Below are positions 54,882 to 64,000 of a stretch of DNA of 64,000 nucleotides, in pieces. The position numbers were made by a program, and so were the translations under genes. Location: the NCBI GenBank assembly GCA_949287985.1, contig CASEIN010000031.1:1-64000 (forward strand). The letters are read 5' to 3'. Each line of letters opens with the position of its first letter. Positions within the stretch are counted from its first letter, which is position 1. This stretch comes from Mucispirillum schaedleri. GTDB lineage: Bacteria; Chrysiogenota; Deferribacteres; Deferribacterales; Mucispirillaceae. The notes below the pieces were generated by a model, which saw only the letters and a program-made list of their open reading frames with translations, did no database searches and was not told the DNA's origin.

Positions 54882-56315
54882 TTACTCCCCTTTATAGCCT
54901 GATTTTAAATCTTGAATTTTCTCATTTTCCTTTTTAGTTATTAAGCTTACACCAATATATATAATGGCAGATATACATATTCCTGTTATAGCCTGCGATG
55001 CAGACTGGACTTTCCAAAATACAGGAAGTGAAATACCCTGCACTATTAACAGGTTATAAACTGCAAATACAACACCAAAAATCATGGAAGCAACAGCACC
55101 GTAAGAGTTGCCACGTTTCCAAAAAAAGCCCATTACTAATGGAATAAATACACCACTTGTAATAATATCTGAAGCTACAAAAGAAAGTTTTAATATAGAA
55201 CGGACGGCAACAGCTAGAAAAATAGCAATAATAGCAACAATAAATGTAGATAGCCTTGATATAAACATAAGTTTTTCTTCACTGTATTCTTTTGGTGCAA
55301 TATCCAAGCTTATAGTCATAGCAGCAGTATTTATTAATGAATCCATTGTAGACATAACAGCAGCAGAAAGCCCAAGAAAAACAAATGCACCTAAAATAGG
55401 GTTCATATAGTTAGTAACAATAGCAGCAACAACACCACCTTTTGGAAAATCAGGAAATAAAGCAATGGATACCATACCAGTAAATACAACTATTAAATAT
55501 AATGGAATATATATAAAAAAGCTCATTACAGCCATTTTTGTAGCATCATTTTGTGTTTTAGCTGCACTAATTCGTTGCCATACATTTGCCTGTATTACCC
55601 AGGAAAGACCAAATGTAATAACAAATACCATATTTTTTTCAAAACCGTAGGAAAATGAAAAAAAGTTCTCATAACCTTCTTTTAAAGATGCTGCATTATA
55701 TATATTATCTAACCCACCTGAGAAATAAAAAGCAGTTACTAATACAATAGCGGCAGAAATAAAAAACAGCACAAATTGTATAATATCAGTAATAACTACC
55801 CCTTTAAACCCACCAAATATGGAATATATTACAACAATAGATGTGCCTAAAATCACTGAATATACATAATCTATACCAAGATAAACGCTAAATATTTCGC
55901 CAATACCCACCATTTGCACAGCAGCATTTAATGTCATAAAAAATAAAATCATTATAGCAAGAATTTTGGCAGTAAAAGGAGAATAACGTGTCTGCATTAT
56001 TTGACCTTGAGTTAAAAAACCAATACGGCGAATAAATGCAGAGCCTAGTATCATAACAAAAGTGGAAGCAAGCACAGGCATACCGTATATCCAAAAAGCA
56101 GACATACCTTCTTTATAGGCAGAATCAGCTGTTTCTATGGCTGAGCCTGCTCCCCACCAGGAAGCAATAAAGGTAATAGATAACGCCCAAAAAGGCAGTG
56201 TTCTTCCTGCAAAGAAAAAATCCAGTGTATTTCTGCTTTTTTTCTCACGAAATACAACTAAAAGTAGAACAGCAAAATATAAGATTAATAAAATCAATGA
56301 AAATATTTTTAACAT
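54882..56315 (-). CDS. Sodium:solute symporter (SSS family)
   Basis: Thirteen membrane helices are expected in 477 residues. The opening DFFFAGRTLPFWALSITFIA and later GVVITDIIQFVLFF and GLSAAVMSTMDSLINTAA are SSS signatures. The substrate could be pantothenate, proline or another solute and is not determined. It is convergent with the cation-efflux gene, the stops lying 1 bp apart. No strong ribosome site is seen. Confidence 0.92.
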   Translation of the reverse strand: MLKIFSLILLILYFAVLLLVVFREKKSRNTLDFFFAGRTLPFWALSITFIASWWGAGSAIETADSAYKEGMSAFWIYGMPVLASTFVMILGSAFIRRIGFLTQGQIMQTRYSPFTAKILAIMILFFMTLNAAVQMVGIGEIFSVYLGIDYVYSVILGTSIVVIYSIFGGFKGVVITDIIQFVLFFISAAIVLVTAFYFSGGLDNIYNAASLKEGYENFFSFSYGFEKNMVFVITFGLSWVIQANVWQRISAAKTQNDATKMAVMSFFIYIPLYLIVVFTGMVSIALFPDFPKGGVVAAIVTNYMNPILGAFVFLGLSAAVMSTMDSLINTAAMTISLDIAPKEYSEEKLMFISRLSTFIVAIIAIFLAVAVRSILKLSFVASDIITSGVFIPLVMGFFWKRGNSYGAVASMIFGVVFAVYNLLIVQGISLPVFWKVQSASQAITGICISAIIYIGVSLITKKENEKIQDLKSGYKGE

Positions 56316-56472
56316 AGATTGATTATATTTATATTAATAATAATTTTCAAGTATAATATTAACCATAAGACAAATAAGTAAATAATGTATTACAATATTA
56401 ATAATGTAGATTTAAATAATTTTGTTTTACAAAAAAAGTGCAGGGTGGTATATTTAAATTAAGTGGTGGTAA

Positions 56473-56715
56473 ATGAGTAATATTATATTATTAGAACTAG
56501 AAGAAGATATTCGTTTAGCAGCAGTAATTGTTGCAAGGAATAGAAATATTATATTAAAAGCTTATAAAGCTTATAAAGAATATGAAAAAGATATAAAAAA
56601 AGATGATGTTGTTTACTCATCAAATAAACAGGAAAGTGATGAGCATAACTTTTTTTATATAAAAAAACCATATACAGCCCATGAGCTTCTTCAATTAATC
56701 AATGGAGATAAATAA
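56473..56715 (+). CDS. Small protein resembling a truncated receiver domain
   Basis: The 80 residues begin NIILLELEEDIRLAAVIVA, reminiscent of the ILLVDDEEDIR start of response-regulator receivers. They end in FFYIKKPYTAHELLQLI, like the KPF...ELLxxI of receiver helix 5. The phosphoacceptor aspartate and middle of the fold are missing. It may be a decayed or minimal receiver. The gene has GTGGTGG upstream and ends 1 bp before dnaE. Confidence 0.6.
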   Translation: MSNIILLELEEDIRLAAVIVARNRNIILKAYKAYKEYEKDIKKDDVVYSSNKQESDEHNFFYIKKPYTAHELLQLINGDK

Positions 56716-56716
56716 A

Positions 56717-59700
56717 ATGGATAAAGATAATAATACAGATATGAAGCATACAGAAGAAAAAGAGCGAAACTTTGTGCATCTTCATTTACATACTGCATTT
56801 TCTGCCCTTGATGGTGCTATAAAAATAGAAAAGTTAGCGGAAAGTTTGAAGGAAAAAGGTATGGATATGTGTGCCATTACAGACCATGGAGTAATGTATG
56901 GTATTATAGATTTTTATAAAACCATGAAAAAATACGATATAAAGCCTATTATTGGAAGTGAGTTTTATATTGCACCAGACAGCAGGCATAATAAGAAAGA
57001 CCACTATAAAGTGGGAGATGATACAAATTACCATTTAGTGCTTTTAGCAGAAAATAACGAAGGCCTGCAAAATTTATATAAACTTTCAACACTTGGTTTT
57101 TTAGAAGGGTTTTATAGAAAACCTAGAATTGATAAAGAAATTTTAAAGCAGTATTCAAAGGGAATAATTGCTCTTTCTGCCTGTCTTGGTGGTGAAATAA
57201 GCCGTAAATTTTTAAAAGAAGGCTATGATGCAGCTAAAAAAGCAGCAATAGAATATGATGAGATACTTGGCAGAGGCAACTATTTTTTAGAAATACAGGA
57301 AAACGGTATCCCTGAGCAGAAAATAGTAAATAATCAGTTAATACAAATATCAAAAGAAACAGGTATACCACTTGTTGCAACATGCGACAGCCACTATTTA
57401 AATAAGGAAGATTATTCATCGCATAATATATTAATGCAAATACAGCTTGGGCAGATTGGCGAAGAAAAACGAAAACCAAGGCTTAAGCCAATAGATGCAA
57501 ATCAGGAAATAAAAACAGAAGCACCTAAAAGTTTAGAAGGCGATGTTAACGGCTATCTTGCTATGGAAGATGATTTAGATGATTTAAGCAGAAGCACATC
57601 CGATACCATAGACCCAGCTATAATGCATTCTAGAAGTGGCAAAATGGAATACTCCAGCATGCTTTATGTTAAAAGTGTTGATGAAATATACCATGATTTT
57701 GCATACTGTTTAGAAGCTGTGGAAAATACGGTAAAAATAGGTAAAAGATGTAATGTAGATATTACTTTTGGTGTAAACCACCTGCCTTTATATGAAGTGC
57801 CAGAAGGTTATACATTAAAATCATACTTTATAGAATTAGCAGAAAAAGGGCTTGAAGAACGCCTTAAAAAAGTGCCACAGGAACAGCACCATATATACCA
57901 TGAAAGGTTAAAATACGAGCTTGATATTATTATAATGAAAGGCTTTGATGCTTACTTTTTAATAGTGTGGGATTTTATTAATTATTCCAGAAAAAATAAT
58001 ATTCCAGTAGGTCCTGGCAGGGGCTCTGGTGCTGGTTCACTAGTTGCATATTCATTGACTATTACAGATATAGACCCTATTCGTTTTAAGCTTTTCTTTG
58101 AAAGGTTTTTAAACCCAGAGCGAACAAGTATGCCTGACTTTGATATAGATTTTTGTGTGCGTGGCAGAGAGGAAGTTATAAAGTATGTTACATCAAAATA
58201 TGGTTCAGACAGGGTTTCTCAAATTGTAACATTTGGCACATTAAAGCCAAAAAACGCTGTAAGAGATGTATGCAGGGTATATAATACGCCACTTGTAGAA
58301 GTTAATAAACTTGCAAAATCTATTCCAGATGGTCCATCTATTACCACATTTCAAAAAGCATACGATGCAGACCCAGAGCTTTATGACAGGTTTAAAAACA
58401 TAGAGCATGGGGAAGAAATCCGTAAGCACAGCGAAAATTTAGAAGGGCTTATAAGGCAGGTGGGAATCCATGCTGCTGGTGTTGTAATAGCTGATAAGCC
58501 GTTAGTAGAATATGCTCCCCTTGCAAAAGGTCCTAAGGGTGAGGTAATTGTTCAGTTTGAAAAAAACGCAGCAGAATCTGTTGGGCTTATTAAGTTTGAC
58601 TTTTTAGGGCTTAAAAACTTAACTATTATTGATGAAGCAGTAAAAAGGATACATGAAAAAGTTGATAAAGATTTTGATGTAAACCATTTAGCTTTAGATG
58701 ATAAAGATGTATATGATATGCTGCAGCGTGGAGATACGGCAGGTGTTTTCCAGCTTGAAAGTACAGGTATGAAAAACCTGCTTAAAAAACTTCGTCCATC
58801 AGTTTTTGAAGATATAATTGCGGCAAACGCATTATACCGCCCGGGTCCAATTGACAGTGGTATGCTTGATAGTTTTATACGCAGAAAGCACGGTGAAGAA
58901 GAAGTAATATACCCATTTGAAGAAATAGAAGATATATTAAAAGAAACATATGGTGTCATCGTATACCAAGAGCAGGTAATGCAGATTGCCCAAGTTTTAG
59001 GTGGCTATTCTCTTGGTGCTGCTGATAATCTTCGTCGAGCTATGGGTAAAAAGAAAAAAGAAGAAATGGAGAAAAACAGGGCAGTATTTTTATATGGTGA
59101 TGAAAGCAGAAATATTCCTGGCGTGCAAAAACTTGGCAAAGATGTTCAAAAAGCTTCAGATTTATATGATTTAATAGATAAATTTGCAGGCTATGGTTTT
59201 AATAAATCACACTCTGCAGCATACGCTTATATTGCATACCAGACTGCTTATTTAAAACTAAAATATCCAAAAGAATATATGAGTGCATTATTATCTGTTT
59301 CTATTGATAATATTGATGATGTGGTAAAATATATTGAAGAATGCAGGAAAATGGGTATAAAAATTCTGCCGCCTAATATTAATAAAAGTTATTTTGATTT
59401 TAGAGTGGAAGATGATGGCATACGTTTTGGGCTTGGTGCTATTAAAAGTGTGGGGGAAGCTGCTATTACTTCATTTATAGTAGAGCGAGAAAAAAACGGT
59501 GAATATAAAAACGTATACGATTTATGCAACAGAATGGACTTTAAATCAGCAGCCAATAAGAAAACAATAGAGGCGTTTATCTATTCTGGGGCATTAGATT
59601 GTTTTGGAAAATCACGCCACCAAAACGCCTGTGTATATTTATCAGCCTTAGAGCAGGCAGCAGGCAGAGCAAAGGATAAAGAAAAAGGCTTTGGCTCTAT

Positions 59701-60460
59701 TTTAGATTTTATATCTACAGAAGGTGATGAATATTACCCAGATGTTGAAGAGCTGCCAACAAAAGAGTTATTAGCAAGAGAAAAAGAAATACTAGGGTTT
59801 TACTATACAGACCACCCACTGCGAGAATACAGGGAGTTTATAGAATCCTTTGCTGAAGATATAGATATAGTAAAATCAATGCGTGCAGAAAATGAAGTAA
59901 TTGTTTGTGGTATGATAAAATCAGTAAAACACCATATAACAAAAACAAAAAAAGAAAAAATGGGGTTTTTAGAGTTAGAAGATGCAGCAAACAGTATAGA
60001 AGTTGTAGTATTTCCAAAAGTGTATATGGATAGTGTAATGCATTTGAAGGAAGATAATATAATCGCAGTTCGTGGAGTATTTAGCCCAAATCCAGATGAT
60101 GAGAAGGGGGGCAGCCTGCAGGCAAGGAAAATAATGTCATTAGGTAAGGCTTTAGAAGAAAATGTAAGCTCCATAAATATTACTATTGATACATTAAAAT
60201 CAACACCAGATAAGGTATTCCAAATAAAAACACTGCTTGCCAGGTTTAAAGGTGAACTTCCAGTGGAGATTACTTTTATTATAGATAATAACCGTGTAAA
60301 AGTAAACGTGCTTGAAGAACACTATGTATGCCCAGATACTGAATTTATAGAGCAGTTAAAGCAGGTTCCCGGTGTGGTGGATATATCATTTGGTATGATA
60401 GATGAAAATAACTATTATAATAAAAACTTTAACCATGATTATGCATTAGTAGAGGCTTAG
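56717..60460 (+). CDS. dnaE: DNA polymerase III alpha subunit
   Basis: This is the replicative polymerase. The PHP domain (about 15-310) has HLHLHTAFSALDGA, TDHGVMYG and TCDSHYL. The polymerase core has GPGRGSGAGSLVAYS and the metal-binding PDFDIDF at about 473-479, then YQEQVMQIAQVLGGYS. An OB-fold follows near 1060 (VIVCGMIKSVKHHITKTKKEK). Residues about 248-313 are an extra acidic stretch inside the PHP region. The start ATG follows GGAG at nine bases; an in-frame ATG five codons earlier overlaps the previous gene. Confidence 0.97.
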   Translation: MDKDNNTDMKHTEEKERNFVHLHLHTAFSALDGAIKIEKLAESLKEKGMDMCAITDHGVMYGIIDFYKTMKKYDIKPIIGSEFYIAPDSRHNKKDHYKVGDDTNYHLVLLAENNEGLQNLYKLSTLGFLEGFYRKPRIDKEILKQYSKGIIALSACLGGEISRKFLKEGYDAAKKAAIEYDEILGRGNYFLEIQENGIPEQKIVNNQLIQISKETGIPLVATCDSHYLNKEDYSSHNILMQIQLGQIGEEKRKPRLKPIDANQEIKTEAPKSLEGDVNGYLAMEDDLDDLSRSTSDTIDPAIMHSRSGKMEYSSMLYVKSVDEIYHDFAYCLEAVENTVKIGKRCNVDITFGVNHLPLYEVPEGYTLKSYFIELAEKGLEERLKKVPQEQHHIYHERLKYELDIIIMKGFDAYFLIVWDFINYSRKNNIPVGPGRGSGAGSLVAYSLTITDIDPIRFKLFFERFLNPERTSMPDFDIDFCVRGREEVIKYVTSKYGSDRVSQIVTFGTLKPKNAVRDVCRVYNTPLVEVNKLAKSIPDGPSITTFQKAYDADPELYDRFKNIEHGEEIRKHSENLEGLIRQVGIHAAGVVIADKPLVEYAPLAKGPKGEVIVQFEKNAAESVGLIKFDFLGLKNLTIIDEAVKRIHEKVDKDFDVNHLALDDKDVYDMLQRGDTAGVFQLESTGMKNLLKKLRPSVFEDIIAANALYRPGPIDSGMLDSFIRRKHGEEEVIYPFEEIEDILKETYGVIVYQEQVMQIAQVLGGYSLGAADNLRRAMGKKKKEEMEKNRAVFLYGDESRNIPGVQKLGKDVQKASDLYDLIDKFAGYGFNKSHSAAYAYIAYQTAYLKLKYPKEYMSALLSVSIDNIDDVVKYIEECRKMGIKILPPNINKSYFDFRVEDDGIRFGLGAIKSVGEAAITSFIVEREKNGEYKNVYDLCNRMDFKSAANKKTIEAFIYSGALDCFGKSRHQNACVYLSALEQAAGRAKDKEKGFGSILDFISTEGDEYYPDVEELPTKELLAREKEILGFYYTDHPLREYREFIESFAEDIDIVKSMRAENEVIVCGMIKSVKHHITKTKKEKMGFLELEDAANSIEVVVFPKVYMDSVMHLKEDNIIAVRGVFSPNPDDEKGGSLQARKIMSLGKALEENVSSINITIDTLKSTPDKVFQIKTLLARFKGELPVEITFIIDNNRVKVNVLEEHYVCPDTEFIEQLKQVPGVVDISFGMIDENNYYNKNFNHDYALVEA

Positions 60461-60467
60461 GAAAGAT

Positions 60468-61307
60468 ATGAAGAAAGCATTAACAATAGCAGGAAGCGAT
60501 AGTGGTGGCTGTGCAGGAATTCAGGCAGATATAAAAACCATGAGTGCATTAGGTGTTTTTGGAATGAGTGCTATTACAGCAGTAACATCACAAAATACTT
60601 TAGGGGTTAGTCATATTGAAGAATTAAGTGTTAAATCAGTTACAACACAGATTGAAGCAATATATGATGATTTAACACCAGATGCTATTAAAAGTGGTAT
60701 GCTTTTTTCAAAGGATATTATAATGGCAGTTTATGAAGTATTAAGCAGGCGAAATAAAGTGCCATATGTGCTTGACCCTGTAATGGTTGCTACAACTGGA
60801 GCAAAGCTTTTGCAAGATGATGCTATAGAAGTGATGATAGAAAAACTTTTTCCACTGGCTGATATTGTAACACCAAATATACCAGAGGCAGAGCTTATTA
60901 GTGGTATAAAAATATCAAGCCAAAAAGATGTTGATGAGGCATGCAGAATAATAAAAGGAAAGGGTGTAAAAAATGTTATTATTAAAGGCGGCCATTTTGA
61001 AAACAGTGAAGAATCAGTAGATACATTATATGATGGTCAAAACCACTATGAAATAGCAAGCACAAGGGTGGATACAAAAAATACACATGGAACAGGCTGC
61101 ACATATTCTGCTGCTATTACTTCATACTTAGCATTAGGGTTTAATATGCTTGAATCATGCAAGTATGCAAAGCAGTATATTACAACAGCAATAATTTATG
61201 GGGCAGAGCTTAATTTAGGAAAGGGTAGTGGACCTGTTAACCATTTTTTTGAAAATGTAAAAAATAACGATGGAACAATATCATTTGGGAGCTGTTCCTG
61301 TGGGTAA
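60468..61307 (+). CDS. thiD: Hydroxymethylpyrimidine / phosphomethylpyrimidine kinase
   Basis: The enzyme makes HMP-pyrophosphate for thiamine. ALTIAGSDSGGCAGIQADIK, VLDPVMVATTGAKLL, KNVIIKGGH and DTKNTHGTGCTYSAAI are the family motifs. Length 279 aa is close to normal; the last ten residues (FGSCSCG) are an extra tail that overlaps the next gene. Confidence 0.96.
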   Translation: MKKALTIAGSDSGGCAGIQADIKTMSALGVFGMSAITAVTSQNTLGVSHIEELSVKSVTTQIEAIYDDLTPDAIKSGMLFSKDIIMAVYEVLSRRNKVPYVLDPVMVATTGAKLLQDDAIEVMIEKLFPLADIVTPNIPEAELISGIKISSQKDVDEACRIIKGKGVKNVIIKGGHFENSEESVDTLYDGQNHYEIASTRVDTKNTHGTGCTYSAAITSYLALGFNMLESCKYAKQYITTAIIYGAELNLGKGSGPVNHFFENVKNNDGTISFGSCSCG

Positions 61308-62034
61308 TATTTATAAAGAGTATGACTTTTTTGCATATTTTTATAATAAATACTGGATGGCTTCTTCCCCTAAATATTTTAGGGAAGCGTTAGAATTACT
61401 GCTTTATAAATATTTAAAAAAGGGCGATAATATATTAGATTTATGCTGCGGCACTGGTCATATGGCATATTATTTTGAATCAGACGGTTATAATGTTTGT
61501 GGAATAGACGGTTCAAAAGCTATGCTTGATTATGCAAAAAATAATGCTAAAAAAAGCAAATTTTTTCAAATGGACGCAAGAGATTTTGTGCTTGATAGTA
61601 ATTTTAAGGCAGTAACATGTCTTTTTGACAGTATAAACCATATATTATGTGAAGAAGATTTACTAAAAGTCTTTAAAAATGTATATAACCATTTGGAAGA
61701 TGACGGCATATTTTTATTTGATGTAAATTCATATGAATCATGTCAGGAAGTATCACTAGGTGATATTACAGCAGTGGAAGAAGAAAATGTATTTATATCA
61801 AAAGGCATATTTGATGAAAAAGAAAATATGATATCATATAATCTTACTACTTTTATAAAGGAAGAAGATAAATGGATTAGGCAGGATAGCTGTGTATATG
61901 AAAAATATTATAATGAAAAAATAATAACAAGCCTGTTAAAAAAAGCAGGTTTTAGCAGTATCAATATTATTTTTGGCATAGATATTGAAATAGAAGCTTT
62001 AGAAGACAGGATATTTTTTACAGTATGGAAATAG
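61300..62034 (+). CDS. Class I SAM-dependent methyltransferase
   Basis: Motif I is NILDLCCGTGHMAYYFE near residue 46, followed by GIDGSKAMLDYAKNN and CLFDSINHIL. The substrate is unknown. I start at a GTG eight bases after GGGAG that overlaps the thiD stop; an ATG ten codons earlier is possible. The gene is coupled to thiD and followed at 1 bp by a secreted-protein gene. Confidence 0.88.
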   Translation: MGNIYKEYDFFAYFYNKYWMASSPKYFREALELLLYKYLKKGDNILDLCCGTGHMAYYFESDGYNVCGIDGSKAMLDYAKNNAKKSKFFQMDARDFVLDSNFKAVTCLFDSINHILCEEDLLKVFKNVYNHLEDDGIFLFDVNSYESCQEVSLGDITAVEEENVFISKGIFDEKENMISYNLTTFIKEEDKWIRQDSCVYEKYYNEKIITSLLKKAGFSSINIIFGIDIEIEALEDRIFFTVWK

Positions 62035-62035
62035 T

Positions 62036-63412
62036 ATGAAAAAATTAAGTTTAGTTATTATCTACTTATTGTTATTGCTGCCAGTTTCTTTGTTTGCTCA
62101 AGAACTGCAGGGTATAGGTTATGGGAATACCACAGAGGAAGCAAAAGAGGAAGCATTAGCAGACCTTTCATCTGCTATAAAAGTGCAGGTATTTTCAAAA
62201 CACGAGCAGACTACTATAAAAAGTAATGATAAAGTATCATCTGATTATACCAGGTGGACAAAGCTTTCTACAAATGTACCGCTTATAAGCCCATCAATTT
62301 ATTATTCAAAAGAAAACGGCAAACGTAAAGCAACTGCTGTTCTTGATAAACCAGAGCTTTATAGCGATAAACTATCAAGTATAGCAGAAAAGATTGATAC
62401 TATAACAAAAGATGTAAAACAAGGTGGCGATAAATCACTAAATTACAGGCTTTTAACATCTGTTCAGCCACTTTATGATGAATATGAAAGCTATCAGGTA
62501 GTGGCTGATGTGTTAGGTATTGATTATAGAAAACCACAGATAAGTTCTGCCCAAGCATTAAATATGCTTTTAGAGCTGCAGACTGCTCCACCATCACTGG
62601 AGGTGGCAGCAGAAGTGCTCACAAAAGAGATGAATGAAAAAAATATATATGTTGTTCCAGTTTTATATGCAGGCAGGGAAAATATAACAGAGTTTGGGGC
62701 ATTTTTTAAAGATATGCTTTCTACAAAAGTAAATTCTGTAGAGGTGGAGGAAGATGCATCAAACAAATTAAAATGCACATACACTTTGAGTGGTGGCGAT
62801 ATAGTTGTGGCATGTTCTCTAATTACAGGTGTATCAAAAGTGCTAAAATCATCGGCTGTAAAAATCCCAAAAGAGCTTGTAGCTATGGAGTCTGTTCCTA
62901 AGCAGGATACTACATCTATTTTAAATTCATACACGCCGCCAAAAACAGATTATAAGTTATGGATTAAAATATCTACAGATGGGGACGCATCATTTTTACG
63001 AGAAAACGAGCCTTTCTCATTGCTTGTAAAAGCAAATAAACCAGGCTATGTATATTTTTTAACTGTAAATAACGGCGATGGTGGGGAAGCCAATGTGTTG
63101 CTTCTTGACTGGAACAATAAGTTTATAAAGTATATAGATAAAGACCATGTAAATAAATGGGTAAGTTTAGGTCAGTTTAGAGTGCATGCACCATTTGGCA
63201 GTGAAACATTGTATGCTTTTGGGCTTGAGAAAGAGCCACTGCCAGAATACATTGTGCCAGAATATACACTGGATAAAATAGGCTATTTAAGAAACGTTCG
63301 CCCTGAAGTGCTTATGCAGGATATGTTATATCTTTTTAAAAGGCAGCAGGGAGATAAAACTATGACATCTATTACTTATTCCACAGCACCAAACAGGAAA
63401 AAGGTAAAATAA
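62036..63412 (+). CDS. Secreted DUF4384 protein with LPP20-like N-terminal domain
   Basis: The signal peptide ends SLFAQ. Residues about 22-110 resemble the LPP20/FlgT-type unit (GIGYGNTTEEAKEEALADLS). The middle part is alpha/beta. Residues about 310-420 match DUF4384 (PFSLLVKANKPGYVYFLTVN, NKFIKYIDKDHVNKWVSLGQ). The family occurs in the periplasm near kinases or peptidases; its role is unsettled. The ATG starts 1 bp after the methyltransferase stop. Confidence 0.85.
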   Translation: MKKLSLVIIYLLLLLPVSLFAQELQGIGYGNTTEEAKEEALADLSSAIKVQVFSKHEQTTIKSNDKVSSDYTRWTKLSTNVPLISPSIYYSKENGKRKATAVLDKPELYSDKLSSIAEKIDTITKDVKQGGDKSLNYRLLTSVQPLYDEYESYQVVADVLGIDYRKPQISSAQALNMLLELQTAPPSLEVAAEVLTKEMNEKNIYVVPVLYAGRENITEFGAFFKDMLSTKVNSVEVEEDASNKLKCTYTLSGGDIVVACSLITGVSKVLKSSAVKIPKELVAMESVPKQDTTSILNSYTPPKTDYKLWIKISTDGDASFLRENEPFSLLVKANKPGYVYFLTVNNGDGGEANVLLLDWNNKFIKYIDKDHVNKWVSLGQFRVHAPFGSETLYAFGLEKEPLPEYIVPEYTLDKIGYLRNVRPEVLMQDMLYLFKRQQGDKTMTSITYSTAPNRKKVK

Positions 63413-63425
63413 TTAAGGGCAGATT

Positions 63426-64000
63426 ATGAAAAAAATTATATTTATAGTAGTGTTATTATTTGCAGTAAATTTATATGCTGCTCCAAAAATAGATTATTCT
63501 AAAAGTTACCAGGTAACTTCTACTGCTGCATCAGAAAAATATGCAGTATTTGGCAGTTTTGATGGCAATATTAGGGTAGTATCATATGATACATCAGATA
63601 TTTCACTGCTTGAAAACGCCCATAAAAAACCAGTAATATCATTATCTTTTAGTAAGGACGGCAGTTTTATGGCAAGCGCTTCCCAAGATGATGAGATTAT
63701 TTTTTGGGATATGGTAGATTTTGTAGAAATAAAACGCATAAAAAAACATGGTCAAGGGGTAAGGGCAGTTGCTGTCAGCCCAAAAGGTGATATGCTTTAT
63801 ATCGCTTTTCCAAACAGCATATATGAATATGAAACAAGTAAATGGGTAAATACAGCTATTTTTGAAGGCTATGATAACGGTATATATAGTATTGAAATAA
63901 ACAGTAAGGGGGATAGGCTTGCAGCAGGCTCAAAACTTGGAGATATTTATATAACAGATATTAATAAGCAGGAAATAGTAAAGACAATAAAAGCAGGCAG
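63426..64000 (+). CDS. Secreted WD40-repeat protein, N-terminal part
   Basis: The signal peptide (MKKIIFIVVLLFAVNLYA) is followed by WD40 blades of the type VISLSFSKDGSFMASASQDD-EIIFWD and VRAVAVSPKGDMLYIA. It would form a periplasmic or exported propeller. The ribosome site is AAGGGCAG. It lies 13 bp after the DUF4384 gene and is cut by the window end after about 191 codons, so any further domain is not visible. Confidence 0.88.
   Translation, partial: MKKIIFIVVLLFAVNLYAAPKIDYSKSYQVTSTAASEKYAVFGSFDGNIRVVSYDTSDISLLENAHKKPVISLSFSKDGSFMASASQDDEIIFWDMVDFVEIKRIKKHGQGVRAVAVSPKGDMLYIAFPNSIYEYETSKWVNTAIFEGYDNGIYSIEINSKGDRLAAGSKLGDIYITDINKQEIVKTIKAG

Overview
This 64 kb window is low-GC DNA with a Gram-negative layout: outer-membrane barrels, Sec lipoproteins, a flagellin with a sigma-28 promoter and a CIRCE-controlled groESL operon. 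The mixture of genes and the very AT-rich codon use suggest a member of the Deferribacterota close to the gut-mucus genus Mucispirillum. That assignment is inferred from memory of gene content, not from a search. There is no rRNA operon, prophage or CRISPR array; one tRNA (Arg-TCT) and one truncated IS256-family element are present.

Layout. 1-0.5 kb: end of an IS256-type element. 0.5-6 kb: a ClsC-like phospholipase D enzyme and class Ia ribonucleotide reductase (nrdB-nrdA) behind a clear cobalamin riboswitch. 6-9 kb: a frameshifted coiled-coil/beta-barrel gene and tRNA-Arg. 9-17 kb: DUF72-flhX-sppA-comM operon, then glpT and glpQ, closely similar to enteric proteins, then an orphan AAA ATPase and a lipoprotein. 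17-23.6 kb: a large flagellin, a DUF2292-like small protein, three tandem secreted paralogues, paired 95-bp repeats and a small gene with a sigma-54-type promoter. 23.6-32 kb: ABC-F ATPase, barrel protein, radC, groESL, sugar kinase, murI. 32-36 kb (minus strand): a four-gene envelope operon (membrane protein, pseudopilin-domain lipoprotein, secreted protein, RCC1-repeat lipoprotein). 36-45 kb: a long co-oriented run with a TrmA-type RNA methyltransferase, rdgB, a degenerate penicillin-binding protein, aroK, aroB, an acidic repeat protein, aroQ and a prolidase. 45-64 kb: dicarboxylate transporter, IclR regulator, AI-2E-type exporter, rluD, rpsF-ssb-rpsR, cation efflux, sodium:solute symporter, dnaE, thiD, a methyltransferase, and two secreted proteins (DUF4384 and WD40), the last cut by the window end.

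Most striking signals. (1) The 32-36 kb envelope operon is preceded by a consensus promoter (TTGACA, extended -10 TGCTATACT) whose spacer contains nine consecutive C/G bases and is only 15 bp long. This is the classic architecture of promoter-spacer phase variation. (2) A B12 riboswitch controls a B12-independent RNR, which predicts a B12-dependent RNR elsewhere in the genome. (3) The flagellin leader has a sigma-28 promoter with exact 11-bp spacing plus a hairpin presenting a CsrA-like GGGA loop. (4) A family of three tandem secreted paralogues is followed by paired repeats exactly 180 bp apart. (5) Several proteins have unusual architecture: a GspG domain on a lipoprotein, a bacterial RCC1 lipoprotein, a PBP lacking recognisable glycosyltransferase residues, and NrdB with an ExxxH in place of the second ExxH ligand motif.
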